Shown: positions 41,593 through 50,932, numbered from the stretch's first letter. The stretch is 64,000 bases of DNA from Oryzobacter telluris (GCF_043099285.1 NZ_CP170723.1:2418001-2482000), one strand, 5' to 3'. Numbers and translations are program-made. Notes: generated from the letters alone by a model not told the origin.

Positions 41593-42750
41593 CTAGGCGA
41601 CGTCGGCGGCGTCGACGTGCACGACCGGCACCGCCACCTCGTCGGCGCTCAGCGACCCGTGCAGGCCGATGAGGGCGAGGAGCTCGGGACGGGCGCGCCG
41701 GGAGTCGGCGACGGCGAAGGTCCCGTGGGTGACGACGACGAGGTCGCCGATGCGCGGGAGGTTCTCTGGGTGGACGACGCCGAACCAGCCGGCCGCCACC
41801 GCCTCCTCACGGGTGGCCACGCGGGCGCGGTCGCCGAGGACCTCGGCCCAGGCCGCCCGGACGTCTTCGGTCGCCCCCGGCTCGGTCCACACCTGCGGCG
41901 CCCGGAACTCCACCGAGACGTGGCGCGCCCCCGTGGACAGCCGGGAGTCGTCGGCGACGTCGACGCGGTCGTGGAGCGGGACGTCGACCATCCCGTGGTC
42001 GGCCGTGATCGTGAGCGAGCAGTCGCGCGGGAGGGAGGCCGCGAGCCGGGCGAGCTCGCGGTCGACGGCCTCCAGCTCGTCACCCCACTGCCAGGAGTCG
42101 CAGCCGAAGACGTGGCCGACCTTGTCGAGGTCGCCCCAGTAGAGGTGCACGAGCGCCCGCGGGGTGGCCCGCACGGCCGCGAGGGTGGCGTCGACCCGCT
42201 TGGCCAGCGAGTCGGCGGCGACGAACCGACCGCCGCGCAGGGCCGCGTTCGTCAGGCCGGAGCCGTCGAAGAACGCCGGGCCGAGCCGGGTGACCGGGAC
42301 GCCCGCGCGGTCGACCCGCTCGAAGACCGTCTCGTGCGGCTGCCAGCGGAACGGGTCGGGACCGTCCTCCCACGACAGCTCGTTGAGCAGGCGGTCCTCC
42401 CCCGGGACGAGCACCTCGTACCCGACCATGCCGTGCTGGCCGGCGGCCAGGCCGGTGCCGAAGGTGCCCATCGACGTGGCCGTGGTCGAGGGGAAGCCCG
42501 CGGGGACGCGTCGCGTCGAGGCCAGCAGCGACCGGAGGAAGGGGGCGTGCCCCGCGCGCCGGACGAGCAGGTCGTGGCCCAGCCCGTCGACGAGCACCGT
42601 GACGGCGCGTCGGGTGGGGGCGAGCTCGATGCGGGGGGTCGGACGGTCCGCCGGCGTGGGGACGCCGAGCGACACGGCGACCGCCGGGAGGACGTCGGCG
42701 AGCGCCGGCCCGTCACCGTCGAGGGGGTGGCCGACGTCTGCGGCAGCCAC
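41593..42750 (-). CDS. Alkaline phosphatase superfamily nucleotide pyrophosphatase/phosphodiesterase
   Basis: A 385-residue type I phosphodiesterase without signal peptide, so cytosolic. The metal site is seen as TVLVDGLGHDLL (first aspartate), GFPSTTATSMGTFGTGLAAG (nucleophilic Thr), WGDLDKVGHVFG and TITADHGMVDVPLHD (Asp/His ligands). Substrates may be nucleotide diesters or sugar nucleotides. It starts at a GTG (42750) two bases after DUF5998 and precedes tdk; this three-gene order recurs, to my recollection, in related Actinobacteria. Confidence 0.85.
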   Translation of the reverse strand: MAAADVGHPLDGDGPALADVLPAVAVSLGVPTPADRPTPRIELAPTRRAVTVLVDGLGHDLLVRRAGHAPFLRSLLASTRRVPAGFPSTTATSMGTFGTGLAAGQHGMVGYEVLVPGEDRLLNELSWEDGPDPFRWQPHETVFERVDRAGVPVTRLGPAFFDGSGLTNAALRGGRFVAADSLAKRVDATLAAVRATPRALVHLYWGDLDKVGHVFGCDSWQWGDELEAVDRELARLAASLPRDCSLTITADHGMVDVPLHDRVDVADDSRLSTGARHVSVEFRAPQVWTEPGATEDVRAAWAEVLGDRARVATREEAVAAGWFGVVHPENLPRIGDLVVVTHGTFAVADSRRARPELLALIGLHGSLSADEVAVPVVHVDAADVA

Positions 42751-42752
42751 CC

Positions 42753-43343
42753 TCAGCCCTGGCCGATGGCGGCCGAGAGGTCGCGCGCGAACGACAGCGC
42801 CCGCTGCAGGGCGTCCTCACCGTCGGCAGCGGCCGAGATGCGCAGCGCGATGTCGTCGCCGGTGATGGTGCCCTCGTAGCCGTGGTCGGCGTCGCAGTCG
42901 GGGTCGGCGCACGCGGCCGGCACGAGGTCGAGGCGCGCCACGGTGCCCCAGCCGAGGGTGAGGCTGAGCTCACGGCCGAGGCTGCCGGGCACGTAGGTCG
43001 AGGGGTTCTCCACGACGTGGGTGAGCATGACCCCGCGCACCGCCGACAGCGGGATCGACTCGGTCGTGGCCGTGGCGACGTCCTGCGGGGCCGGCGGCTC
43101 GTCGGCGTGGTCGTCGGCGTGCGCGATGAGCAGGCGCGAGGGGGTGAGGACCAGCACGGTGATGTGCCGCCGCACGACGTCGCGGTCGAACGTGGTCTCG
43201 AGGTGCACGAGGTGGTTGGCGATGGGTTCCCCCACGAGCGCGGCGGCGACGACGTCGGCGACGAGCGCCGGGTAGTAGCCCGCGCGCACGATGGCGTCGG
43301 TCAGCTCGACCGGCAGGGTGGGGGCGTCGGAGGGACTGCTCAT
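42753..43343 (-). CDS. DUF5998 family protein
   Basis: A 196-residue protein. AGYYPALVADVVAAALVGEP, HLVHLETTFDRDVVRRHITV and LVLTPSRLLIAHADDHADEP form a PH-like strand-rich domain, followed by GVMLTHVVENPSTYVPGSLG and the cysteine/acid motif ACADPDCDADHGYEGTITGD, which could bind metal. The C-terminal helix is LSFARDLSAAIG. Function unknown. Its stop is two bases before the phosphodiesterase start, so the pair is tightly coupled. A long perfect palindrome lies about 90 bases upstream. Confidence 0.8.
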   Translation of the reverse strand: MSSPSDAPTLPVELTDAIVRAGYYPALVADVVAAALVGEPIANHLVHLETTFDRDVVRRHITVLVLTPSRLLIAHADDHADEPPAPQDVATATTESIPLSAVRGVMLTHVVENPSTYVPGSLGRELSLTLGWGTVARLDLVPAACADPDCDADHGYEGTITGDDIALRISAAADGEDALQRALSFARDLSAAIGQG

Positions 43344-43425
43344 CCCCCCATTCTGCCCCGATCCCCCGGTGTGTCGCGTCCGTCGCCCCGAGCCGCCCTC
43401 GCGTCGCCTCCCCCTTCCGCTCCAC

Positions 43426-43483
43426 CGCGTGCTACCGCCTGGTACGTGGGGTGATCACCCCACGTACCAGGCGGTAGGACGCG
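43426..43483. terminator. 46-base perfect palindrome after the acetyltransferase gene
   Basis: Bases 43432-43477 form a perfect palindrome with no spacer (left arm CTACCGCCTGGTACGTGGGG then TGA, right arm its exact complement). It extends five more pairs after one mismatch, to 43426-43483. It sits 22 bases after the stop of the minus-strand acetyltransferase gene and should act as a terminator or RNA end protector, though the stem is much longer than other terminators in the window. Confidence 0.6.
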
Positions 43484-43504
43484 ACAGAGGGGGCAACGGA
43501 GGGT

Positions 43505-46171
43505 TCAGGTGAGGGAGCGGCGGCCGGGGTCGGCCCGGCGGGGGGCGGGGGCCAGGACGATCTCGGCGCCGAGGACCTCGACCCCGCCGGGGTGGGCGTT
43601 GACCGGGTTGAGCACGAGCGAGGCCACCTCGGGCAGGTCGTCGGCGAGCACCGACACCCGGGCGATGAGGTCGGACAGGGCCGCCCGGTGCACCGGCGCC
43701 GAGCCGCGGTGGCCGTGGAGCACGGGCGCGGCCTTCACCGACGAGATGAGCTCGGAGACCGTGACGTCCGTGAGCGGCGGGATGCGGTAGGCGATGTCGC
43801 CGAGCAGCTCGGTGGGCAGCCCCGCCACCGAGAAGCCGATCACCGGCCCGAAGAGCGGGTCCTCGTCGGAGGTGACGACGCACGGGACGCCCGGGGTCGC
43901 CATCCGCTGGACGACGAGCCGGTCGGCGTCGAGCGGCGCGAGGCGGTCGGTGAGCGAGGACCAGGCCCCCCGCAGCGCCGCCTCGTCGCGCAGGTCGACC
44001 CGCAGCCCGCCGACCCCGCCCTGGTGGCGGAGCATCGGGGCGGTGGACTTCAGGACGACCGGGTAGCCGACGTCCTCAGCGGCCTGGACGGCCTCGTCCA
44101 CCGACCGGGCCTCGCGCTTGGTCCACACGTCGATCCCGTAGGCCGCGAGCAGGGCGTGCGCCTCGTCCTCGCCGAGGCGGCGTCCCTTGGGGTCGACCGA
44201 CAGCACCGTCTCGACGACGTCCTCGGCGATCCGTCGGTTGATGCCGGGGGGCGCGAGCGGGGTGCCGCGGTCGCGGGCCCGCCACTGCCCGTAGCGGGTG
44301 GCCGAGGCCAGTGCGCGCACGGCGTCCTCGGGCATCGCGTAGACCGGGATGGCGCGGGTGGAGCCCCCCGTGCCGGTGACGGTGGAGTGCCCGTCGTCGA
44401 CCCCGCGCATGCCGAGGAAGGTGGCGGCCACGGGCTTGGTCGACTCGGCCGCGGCGTCGCGCACGGCGGCTGCGACGTCGGCGTCACCCGTGACCAGCGG
44501 CGGGATGAAGCAGGTGAGGACGGAGTCGACGCGCGGGTCGTCGAACGCCGCCCGCAGCGCCGTGCGGAACTCCTCGGCGGTCGCCTCGCTCGGCAGGTCG
44601 ACCGGGCCGTGCGTGACGGTGAGCTCCCAGCTGGTGCACGCGTCGGCGGTGAGCGTGCCCAGGGCCGCCGAGTTCGACACGATGGCGACGCGGTCACCCG
44701 CGGGCAGCGGCTGGTGGGTGACGAGCTGGGCGACGTCGAAGAGCTGGTGCACGTTCTCGACCCGGATGACGCCGGCCTGCTTGAGCATCGCCGAGAACAC
44801 CTCGGGCCGGGCCTTGGTGGGACGCACCCGGTGCCCCGGGGGCACGCCGAACCGGCTGACCCCCGACTTCACGACGATGACCGGCTTGATGAGCGCGAGG
44901 TTGCGGGCGATGCGCGAGAACTTGCGCGGGTTGCCCATCGACTCGAGGTAGAGGCCGACCGCGTCGGTGGAGTCGTCGTCGATCCAGTACTGCATGAAGT
45001 CGTTGCCCGACACGTCGACCCGGTTGCCGGCGGAGCCGAACGTGGAGATGCCGAGGTTGCGCCTCGCGGCCGAGGCGAGCACGGCGATGCCGAGCGCCCC
45101 CGACTGCGAGAACAGGCCGAAGCGACCCTGCGGCGGGACCACCGGCGCGAGCGAGGCGTTGAGACGAACACCGGTGTCGTTGTTGATGATCCCGAACGAG
45201 TTGGGCCCCACGACGCGCATCCCGGCGCCCCGCGCCCGGCGCACGAGCTCGGCCTGGAGGTGGGCGCCGTCCTTGCCCTGCTCGGCGAACCCGGACGACA
45301 CGACCAGCAGCGCCTTGACCCCGGCCTCGGCGCACTCGTCGACGACCTCGAGCACCGCGTGGGCGGGCACCGCGATGACGGCGAGGTCGACCTGCTCGGG
45401 GATCGCCCCGACCGACGGGTAGGCCTTGCGCCGCCGCAGAGTGCGCACGTTGGGGTTGACCGGGTGGACCTTTCCGGTGAACCCGGCGTCGACGATCCGC
45501 TCGAGGACCTGGGTCCCGATCGCCTCACGGCGGCGGCTGGCGCCGACCACGGCGATGACCGACGGCGCGAGCAGCGCGCGCAGGCTCGACGCCTCGGCCC
45601 GGTGCTCGCGGGACATCTCGACGGCGCGCGAGCGGTCGGTGGGCTCGATGTCGAAGCCCACCTCCACGACGCCGTCCTCGACGTGCCGGGCCACCTCGTA
45701 CCCCGCGTCGGCGAAGACGGCGAGCATCTTGCGGTTCTGCGGCAGCACCTCGGCGGTGAACCGGCTGATCCCCATGTCGCGCGCGATCGCCGCCAGGTGC
45801 TCCAGCAGCACCGACCCGATGCCCTTGCCCTGGTAGTGGTCGCTGATGTTGAACGCGACCTCGGCGCTGCGGGAGTCGATGCGGTCGTAGCGCCCGATGC
45901 CGATGATCTCCTCGCGCATCGTCACGACGAGCGCGACCCGGTCGACGTAGTCGACGTGGGTGAAGCGGTGCACGTCGGAGTCGCTGAGCCGGCGCAGCGG
46001 CGCGAAGAACCGCAGGTAGATCGACTCGTCGGACTGCGCGGCGTGGAACCGGTGGACCAGGGAGGCGTCGGACGGGCGGATCGGGCGCACCCGCGCCACG
46101 GTCCCGTCACGGAGGACGACGTCGGCCTCCCACTCGGCGCGGTAGCCGGGAGGGAGCTCCTCGTCGTCCAT
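43505..46171 (-). CDS. GNAT acetyltransferase fused to ADP-forming acyl-CoA synthetase-like domains (protein acetyltransferase, Pat-like)
   Basis: An 888-residue cytosolic protein. The N-terminal GNAT domain (about 15-185) has VRPIRPSDASLVHRFHAAQS and the acetyl-CoA loop HYQGKGIGSVLLEHL. Then follow a CoA-binding domain (SVIAVVGASRRREAIGTQVL), a succinyl-CoA-synthetase-like flavodoxin domain (GPNSFGIINNDTGVRLN, FSQSGALGIAVL), and a C-terminal ATP-grasp domain (GYPVVLKSTAPMLRHQGGVG). Fusions of this type are lysine acetyltransferases that regulate acetyl-CoA synthetase. Where true ADP-forming synthetases carry the phospho-histidine (SHTGALAG), this reads VPPGHRVRPTKARP, so synthetase activity is probably lost. 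Confidence 0.85.
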   Translation of the reverse strand: MDDEELPPGYRAEWEADVVLRDGTVARVRPIRPSDASLVHRFHAAQSDESIYLRFFAPLRRLSDSDVHRFTHVDYVDRVALVVTMREEIIGIGRYDRIDSRSAEVAFNISDHYQGKGIGSVLLEHLAAIARDMGISRFTAEVLPQNRKMLAVFADAGYEVARHVEDGVVEVGFDIEPTDRSRAVEMSREHRAEASSLRALLAPSVIAVVGASRRREAIGTQVLERIVDAGFTGKVHPVNPNVRTLRRRKAYPSVGAIPEQVDLAVIAVPAHAVLEVVDECAEAGVKALLVVSSGFAEQGKDGAHLQAELVRRARGAGMRVVGPNSFGIINNDTGVRLNASLAPVVPPQGRFGLFSQSGALGIAVLASAARRNLGISTFGSAGNRVDVSGNDFMQYWIDDDSTDAVGLYLESMGNPRKFSRIARNLALIKPVIVVKSGVSRFGVPPGHRVRPTKARPEVFSAMLKQAGVIRVENVHQLFDVAQLVTHQPLPAGDRVAIVSNSAALGTLTADACTSWELTVTHGPVDLPSEATAEEFRTALRAAFDDPRVDSVLTCFIPPLVTGDADVAAAVRDAAAESTKPVAATFLGMRGVDDGHSTVTGTGGSTRAIPVYAMPEDAVRALASATRYGQWRARDRGTPLAPPGINRRIAEDVVETVLSVDPKGRRLGEDEAHALLAAYGIDVWTKREARSVDEAVQAAEDVGYPVVLKSTAPMLRHQGGVGGLRVDLRDEAALRGAWSSLTDRLAPLDADRLVVQRMATPGVPCVVTSDEDPLFGPVIGFSVAGLPTELLGDIAYRIPPLTDVTVSELISSVKAAPVLHGHRGSAPVHRAALSDLIARVSVLADDLPEVASLVLNPVNAHPGGVEVLGAEIVLAPAPRRADPGRRSLT

Positions 46172-46224
46172 GGGCCCATCGTGCCACCCCGGTCCCCGAC
46201 ACCCCGGACCGGCAGACTGGCCCC

Positions 46225-46854
46225 GTGGAGCTGCGAGACACCGTCCGTCGACGGCGCATGGTGCGCCGCTTCGACCCCGCCCGACCCGTGCCGGCCGAGG
46301 TCGTCGACGACCTCGTCGCCCTGGCGGTGAGGGCCCCCAGCGCCGGCTTCAGCCAGGGCTGGGACTTCCTCGTCCTCCTCGACGAGGCCGACCGCCGTGC
46401 CTTCTGGGACGCCTCCGACGACGGCCGCCCGGCCGACGCGTGGCGCCGCGGTGTCGAGGCCGCCCCGGCCCTCGTCCTGTGCCTGTCCCACCCGGACGCG
46501 TACCTCGACCGCTACGCCCTCCCCGACAAGGGCTGGACGGACCGCTCCCCCGACCGCTGGCCGGTCCCCTACTGGGACACCGACACGGCCATGGCGGCCA
46601 TGGTCCTGCTGCTCGGCGCCGAGGACGCGGGCCTCGGCGCGCTGTTCTTCGGCGTCCCGGGCGAGCACCACGACGCGGTCCGGGGGGCCCTCGACATCCC
46701 CGACGACCGCCGCGTCGTCGGGGTCGTCGCGCTGGGCCACGAGGCCGAACGGGTGGGCGGGTCCTCGCGGACCCGGCGGCGCCGGCCGCTCGCCGACGTC
46801 CTCCACCACGGGCGGTTCGGAGTGTCGCGTCGGCGGGCCGAGCCCAGTTTGTGA
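46225..46854 (+). CDS. Nitroreductase family protein
   Basis: A 209-residue FMN-dependent oxidoreductase. MELRDTVRRRRMVRRFDPAR is the phosphate-binding start, LAVRAPSAGFSQGWDFLVLL the FMN contact, and DTAMAAMVLLLGAEDAGLGA with GHEAERVG the later core motifs. Substrate unknown (nitro-compounds, quinones or F420-like partners in some subgroups). GTG start at 46225, 53 bases from the divergent Pat-like gene, and 66 bases before parC. Confidence 0.85.
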   Translation: MELRDTVRRRRMVRRFDPARPVPAEVVDDLVALAVRAPSAGFSQGWDFLVLLDEADRRAFWDASDDGRPADAWRRGVEAAPALVLCLSHPDAYLDRYALPDKGWTDRSPDRWPVPYWDTDTAMAAMVLLLGAEDAGLGALFFGVPGEHHDAVRGALDIPDDRRVVGVVALGHEAERVGGSSRTRRRRPLADVLHHGRFGVSRRRAEPSL

Positions 46855-46920
46855 GGATGGTGCTGACCCCCGTCGTGGTGCCGCCACGACCCTGACCCAC
46901 CCGGAGCGAAGCCCCACCCC

Positions 46921-49368
46921 ATGGCCAAGCGCAGCAGCAGCAGCACGCCTCCCCCCGAGGACCTCGTCGAGAAGGTCGTCGACATCGACGTCGAGGACGA
47001 GATGCGCTCGGCCTTCCTCGAGTACTCCTACAGCGTCATCTACTCGCGGGCCCTGCCCGACGCGCGCGACGGCCTCAAGCCCGTGCAGCGCCGCATCCTG
47101 TTCGGGATGAGCGAGCTGGGCCTGCGCCCCGACCGCCCGCACGTGAAGTCCAGCCGCGTGGTCGGCGAGGTCATGGGCAAGTACCACCCGCACGGCGACC
47201 AGGCCATCTACGACGCCCTGGTCCGCATGGCGCAGCCGTTCACGATGCGCCTGCCGCTCGTCGACGGCCACGGCAACTTCGGCTCGCTCGACGACGGCCC
47301 GGCCGCCTCGCGGTACACCGAGGCCCGGATGGCGCCGGCCGCCCTCCTCATGGTCTCCGGGCTCGACGAGGACACGGTCGACGACGTCCCGAACTACGAC
47401 GACTCGCTGATGCAGCCCGGCGTGATGCCGGCGGCGTACCCCAACCTGCTCGTCAACGGCGCCAGCGGCATCGCCGTCGGCATGGCCACGAACATGGCCC
47501 CGCACAACCTCGTCGAGGTCATCGGGGCGGCGCGCCACCTCATCACCCACCCCGACTGCTCCCTCGACGACCTGATGAAGTTCGTCCCCGGCCCTGACCT
47601 GCCCGGCGGCGGCCGGATCATCGGGCTCGACGGCATCCGCGACGCCTACCTCACCGGCCGCGGCACCTTCCGCACCCGCGCGACCGCCCGCGTCGAGAAG
47701 CTGACCCCGCGGCGGATGGGCATCACCGTCACCGAGCTGCCCTACCTCGTCGGCCCGGAGAAGGTCATCGAGCGGGTCAAGACGCTCGTGCAGTCCAAGA
47801 AGCTCCAGGGCATCAGCGACGTCAAGGACCTCACCGACCGCAAGAACGGCATGCGCCTGGTCTTCGAGGTCAAGAACGGGTTCAACCCCGATGCCGTCCT
47901 CGAGCAGCTCTACAAGCTGACCCCGATGGAGGACTCGTTCGGCATCAACGCCGTGGCGCTCGTCGACGGGCAGCCGCGCACGCTGGGCCTGAAGGAGCTG
48001 CTGCGCACCTACGTCGACTTCCGCATCGGGGTCGTGCGCCGCCGCACCGAGCACCGCCTGGCCAAGCGCAAGGACCGCCTGCACCTCGTCGAGGGACTGC
48101 TCGTCGCGATCCTCGACATCGACGAGGTCATCCAGCTGATCCGCACCAGCGACGACGCTGCGACCGCGCGGGCCCGGCTCATCTCGGTCTTCGACCTCTC
48201 CGAGGCCCAGGCCGAGTACATCCTCGAGCTCCAGCTGCGCCGCCTCACCAAGTTCTCGCTCATCGAGCTCGAGGCCGAGCGCGACGAGCTGCAGCGCCAG
48301 ATCGAGGCCCTCGAGGCGATCCTCGCCGACGAGAAGGTGCTGCGGAAGCTCGTCTCCGACGAGCTCGCCGACGTCGCCAAGGCCCACGGCACCCCCCGCC
48401 GCACCGTGCTGCTCGAGTCGGCCGGCACGCCGGCCACGTCGGTCACCCCGCTCGAGGTCGCGGACGACCCGTGCTGGGTCCTGCTCTCCTCCACCGGACT
48501 GCTGGCCCGCACCTCCGACGCCGAACCGGTGCCCGCCGAGGGCGGCCGGGCCAAGCACGACGCCGTCGTCGGTGCCGTGAAGACCACGGCGAGAGGCGAG
48601 TTCGGGCTGGTCACCTCGTTCGGCCGGGTCGTGCGGATGTCGGTGCTCGAGCTCCCGACGCTGCCGCCCCTGGGTGGCGCTCCCAGCCTGTCGGGCGGGG
48701 CGCCCCTGGCCGTGTACGTCGACCTCCCCTCCGGCGAGGAGCCGCTCACCATCGTGCCGCTCGACCCCGACGGACCCGGCGTGGCGCTGGGCACCGCCCA
48801 GGGCGTGGTCAAGCGGGTCATCACCGACTACCCGGCGCGCGCCGACTGGGAGGCCATCTCCCTCAAGGACGGCGACCGCGTCGTCGGGGCCGTCGCGCTG
48901 CGCGACGGTGCCGAGGACCTCGTCTTCGTCACGAGCGACGCGCAGCTGCTCCGGTTCCCGGCCTCGTCGGTGCGTCCGCAGGGCCGGACGGCCGGTGGCA
49001 TGGCCGGCGTGCGGCTGGCGGCCGGGGTCTCCGTGGCCTTCTTCGGGGCCGTCGACCCCGCCGCCGAGAACGTCGTCGTCACCTCCGCAGGTGCGTCCGA
49101 CGCCCTGCCCGGCACCCAGCCCGGGTCGATGAAGGTGACCCCGTACAGCGAGTACCCCGCGAAGGGTCGTGGCACGGGCGGCGTTCGGGCGCACCGGTTC
49201 CTGCGCGGCGAGGACGCCCTCGTCCTCGCCTGGGTCGGGGCCCTCCCGGCCCGCGCCTCGGGCTCGAACGGGGTCCCGCTCGACCTCCCCGAGGCCACCG
49301 GACGACGCGACGGGTCGGGGACGCCCTTCCCCGCGGTCGTCGCCGGGGTCGGCTCCCCCGTGCGCTGA
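46921..49368 (+). CDS. parC: DNA topoisomerase IV subunit A
   Basis: ParC is the breakage-reunion subunit of the chromosome-decatenating topoisomerase. 815 residues. SYSVIYSRALPDARDGLKPV is the GyrA/ParC start, GKYHPHGDQAIYDALVRMAQ the quinolone region, and the catalytic tyrosine is Y132 in SRYTEARMAP. The coiled-coil region has AEYILELQLRRLTKFSLIEL. Six beta-propeller repeats follow, without a full gyrase GyrA box (QGRTAGG at the comparable place). This and the parE gene at 55.6-57.7 kb identify it as topoisomerase IV and not gyrase. Its ATG at 46921 follows GGAGCGAAG. Confidence 0.92.
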   Translation: MAKRSSSSTPPPEDLVEKVVDIDVEDEMRSAFLEYSYSVIYSRALPDARDGLKPVQRRILFGMSELGLRPDRPHVKSSRVVGEVMGKYHPHGDQAIYDALVRMAQPFTMRLPLVDGHGNFGSLDDGPAASRYTEARMAPAALLMVSGLDEDTVDDVPNYDDSLMQPGVMPAAYPNLLVNGASGIAVGMATNMAPHNLVEVIGAARHLITHPDCSLDDLMKFVPGPDLPGGGRIIGLDGIRDAYLTGRGTFRTRATARVEKLTPRRMGITVTELPYLVGPEKVIERVKTLVQSKKLQGISDVKDLTDRKNGMRLVFEVKNGFNPDAVLEQLYKLTPMEDSFGINAVALVDGQPRTLGLKELLRTYVDFRIGVVRRRTEHRLAKRKDRLHLVEGLLVAILDIDEVIQLIRTSDDAATARARLISVFDLSEAQAEYILELQLRRLTKFSLIELEAERDELQRQIEALEAILADEKVLRKLVSDELADVAKAHGTPRRTVLLESAGTPATSVTPLEVADDPCWVLLSSTGLLARTSDAEPVPAEGGRAKHDAVVGAVKTTARGEFGLVTSFGRVVRMSVLELPTLPPLGGAPSLSGGAPLAVYVDLPSGEEPLTIVPLDPDGPGVALGTAQGVVKRVITDYPARADWEAISLKDGDRVVGAVALRDGAEDLVFVTSDAQLLRFPASSVRPQGRTAGGMAGVRLAAGVSVAFFGAVDPAAENVVVTSAGASDALPGTQPGSMKVTPYSEYPAKGRGTGGVRAHRFLRGEDALVLAWVGALPARASGSNGVPLDLPEATGRRDGSGTPFPAVVAGVGSPVR

Positions 49369-49383
49369 CCGACCGGCTCGCCC

Positions 49384-49463
49384 CGCGGGAGTTCCCGCGT
49401 TACGGAATCGTTACGCCCTCGTGGCGTGGGACCGTTGCGCTGCTGCGTAAACGCTTTTACCTT
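49384..49463 (+). promoter_or_regulatory. Promoter and control region of the alpha-glucoside-type ABC operon
   Basis: In order: a short hairpin CGCGGGA/TCCCGCG (49384-49399), possibly the end of parC; a direct repeat GTTAC-N6-GTTAC (49399-49414), which on the minus strand is GTAAC-N6-GTAAC, the pattern of OmpR/PhoB-type regulators such as GlnR or MtrA; TTGCGC (49435-49440), 17 bases, and TACCTT (49458-49463) as a plausible -35/-10; and the palindrome GTAAACGCTTTTAC (49447-49460), LacI-type, overlapping the spacer and -10. The start codon is 67 bases further. Confidence 0.5.
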
Positions 49464-49530
49464 TGGTCCCGGTTCCCCTCATCGCCGAGGCCCACCCGCC
49501 TCGGCGCGACCAGTGAAATGGAGGCGGGCT

Positions 49531-50907
49531 ATGGCCCTCAGTTCTAAGCGGCGCTTCGCGGCGCTGACCGGAGTGGTCGCGGTGGCTCTCACCGCGACTG
49601 CCTGTGGAGGCAGCAGCGAGGACGGTGGCAGCGATGGCACCTCTAGCGGCAGCACCAGCACGATCGACTGCGCTCCCTACAAGACGTTCGGTGACCTGAA
49701 GGGGAAGACGGTCACCGTCTACACCTCGATCACCGCGCCGGAAGACGGACCGCACCAGGCGTCGTACAAGCCCTTCGAGGCCTGCACCGGCGTCACCATC
49801 AAGTACGAAGGCTCGAAGGAGTTCGAGGCCCAGCTGCCGGTGCGCGTCAAGGGCGGCAACGCCCCCGACATCGCGTACCTGCCGCAGCCCGGTCTGCTCA
49901 AGACCATGGTCGAGACCGGCAAGGTGAAGCCGGCTCCGGCCGAGGTCACCGCCAACGTCGACAAGAACATGCCCGACTTCAAGGAGTACGGCACCGTCGA
50001 CGGGACGTTCTACGCCGCCCCGCTCGGCGCCAACGTCAAGTCCTTCGTCTGGTACTCCCCGCAGGCGTTCAAGGACAAGGGCTACGAGATCCCCAAGACG
50101 TGGGACGCCCTCCTCGCCCTGTCCGACAAGATCGTCGCCGACAACCCCGGTGACGACGTCAAGCCCTGGTGTGCCGGCATCGAGTCCGGTGACGCCACCG
50201 GCTGGACCGCCACCGACTGGGTCGAGGACGTCATGCTCCGCACCGCGGGCGCCGAGACGTACGACAAGTGGGTCAAGCACGAGATCCCGTTCAACGACCC
50301 CGCGGTCGCCACGGCTCTCGCCGAGGTCGGCAAGATCCTCAAGAACCCCAAGTACGTCAACGGTGGCTACGGCGACGTGAAGACGATCGCCTCGACCTCG
50401 TTCCAGGACGGCGGCCAGCCGATCCTCGAGGGGTCGTGCTACATGCACCGCCAGGCCTCGTTCTACGCGGCCAACTGGCCCGAGGGCACCAAGGTCGCCG
50501 AGGACGGCGACGTCTGGGCCTTCTACCTGCCGGCCAAGACCGAGGCCGACCACCCGGTCCTCGGTGGTGGCGAGTTCGTCGCCGCGTTCACCGACCGCCC
50601 GGAGGTCAAGGCGTTCCAGACCTACCTCGCCTCGGTCGAGTGGGCCAACGAGCGCGCCAAGACCTGCGGCTCCGGCGGCTGTGTCACGGCGAACAAGAAC
50701 GCCGACCCGGCGCTGCTGACCAACCCGGTCGACAAGCTCTCGGCCGTGCAGCTCACCGACAAGGGCGCCACGTTCCGCTTCGACGCCTCGGACCTCATGC
50801 CCGGCGCCGTCGGCTCGGGCACGTTCTGGAAGGGCATGACCAACTGGATCACCGGTCAGGACGACAAGGCCACTCTCGACTTCATCGAGAACTCGTGGCC
50901 GAAGTGA
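49531..50907 (+). CDS. Alpha-glucoside-type ABC transporter substrate-binding lipoprotein
   Basis: A 458-residue secreted lipoprotein: basic start MALSSKRRFAALTGVVAVAL, lipobox TATAC (cysteine near 25), Ser/Gly linker, then the solute-binding fold with LKGKTVTVYTSITAPEDGPH, VRVKGGNAPDIAYLPQPGLL, TFYAAPLGANVKSFVWYSPQ and IPKTWDALLALSDKIVAD. It resembles the AglE family. Four non-lipid cysteines (WCAGIES, SCYMHRQ, TCGSGGCVTA) may form disulfides. The ATG at 49531 follows GGAGGCGGGCT. A very stable hairpin separates it from the permease genes, so it may be expressed in excess. Confidence 0.92.
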   Translation: MALSSKRRFAALTGVVAVALTATACGGSSEDGGSDGTSSGSTSTIDCAPYKTFGDLKGKTVTVYTSITAPEDGPHQASYKPFEACTGVTIKYEGSKEFEAQLPVRVKGGNAPDIAYLPQPGLLKTMVETGKVKPAPAEVTANVDKNMPDFKEYGTVDGTFYAAPLGANVKSFVWYSPQAFKDKGYEIPKTWDALLALSDKIVADNPGDDVKPWCAGIESGDATGWTATDWVEDVMLRTAGAETYDKWVKHEIPFNDPAVATALAEVGKILKNPKYVNGGYGDVKTIASTSFQDGGQPILEGSCYMHRQASFYAANWPEGTKVAEDGDVWAFYLPAKTEADHPVLGGGEFVAAFTDRPEVKAFQTYLASVEWANERAKTCGSGGCVTANKNADPALLTNPVDKLSAVQLTDKGATFRFDASDLMPGAVGSGTFWKGMTNWITGQDDKATLDFIENSWPK

Positions 50908-50932
50908 CCCTGACCTGACCCCAGGTCAACCC

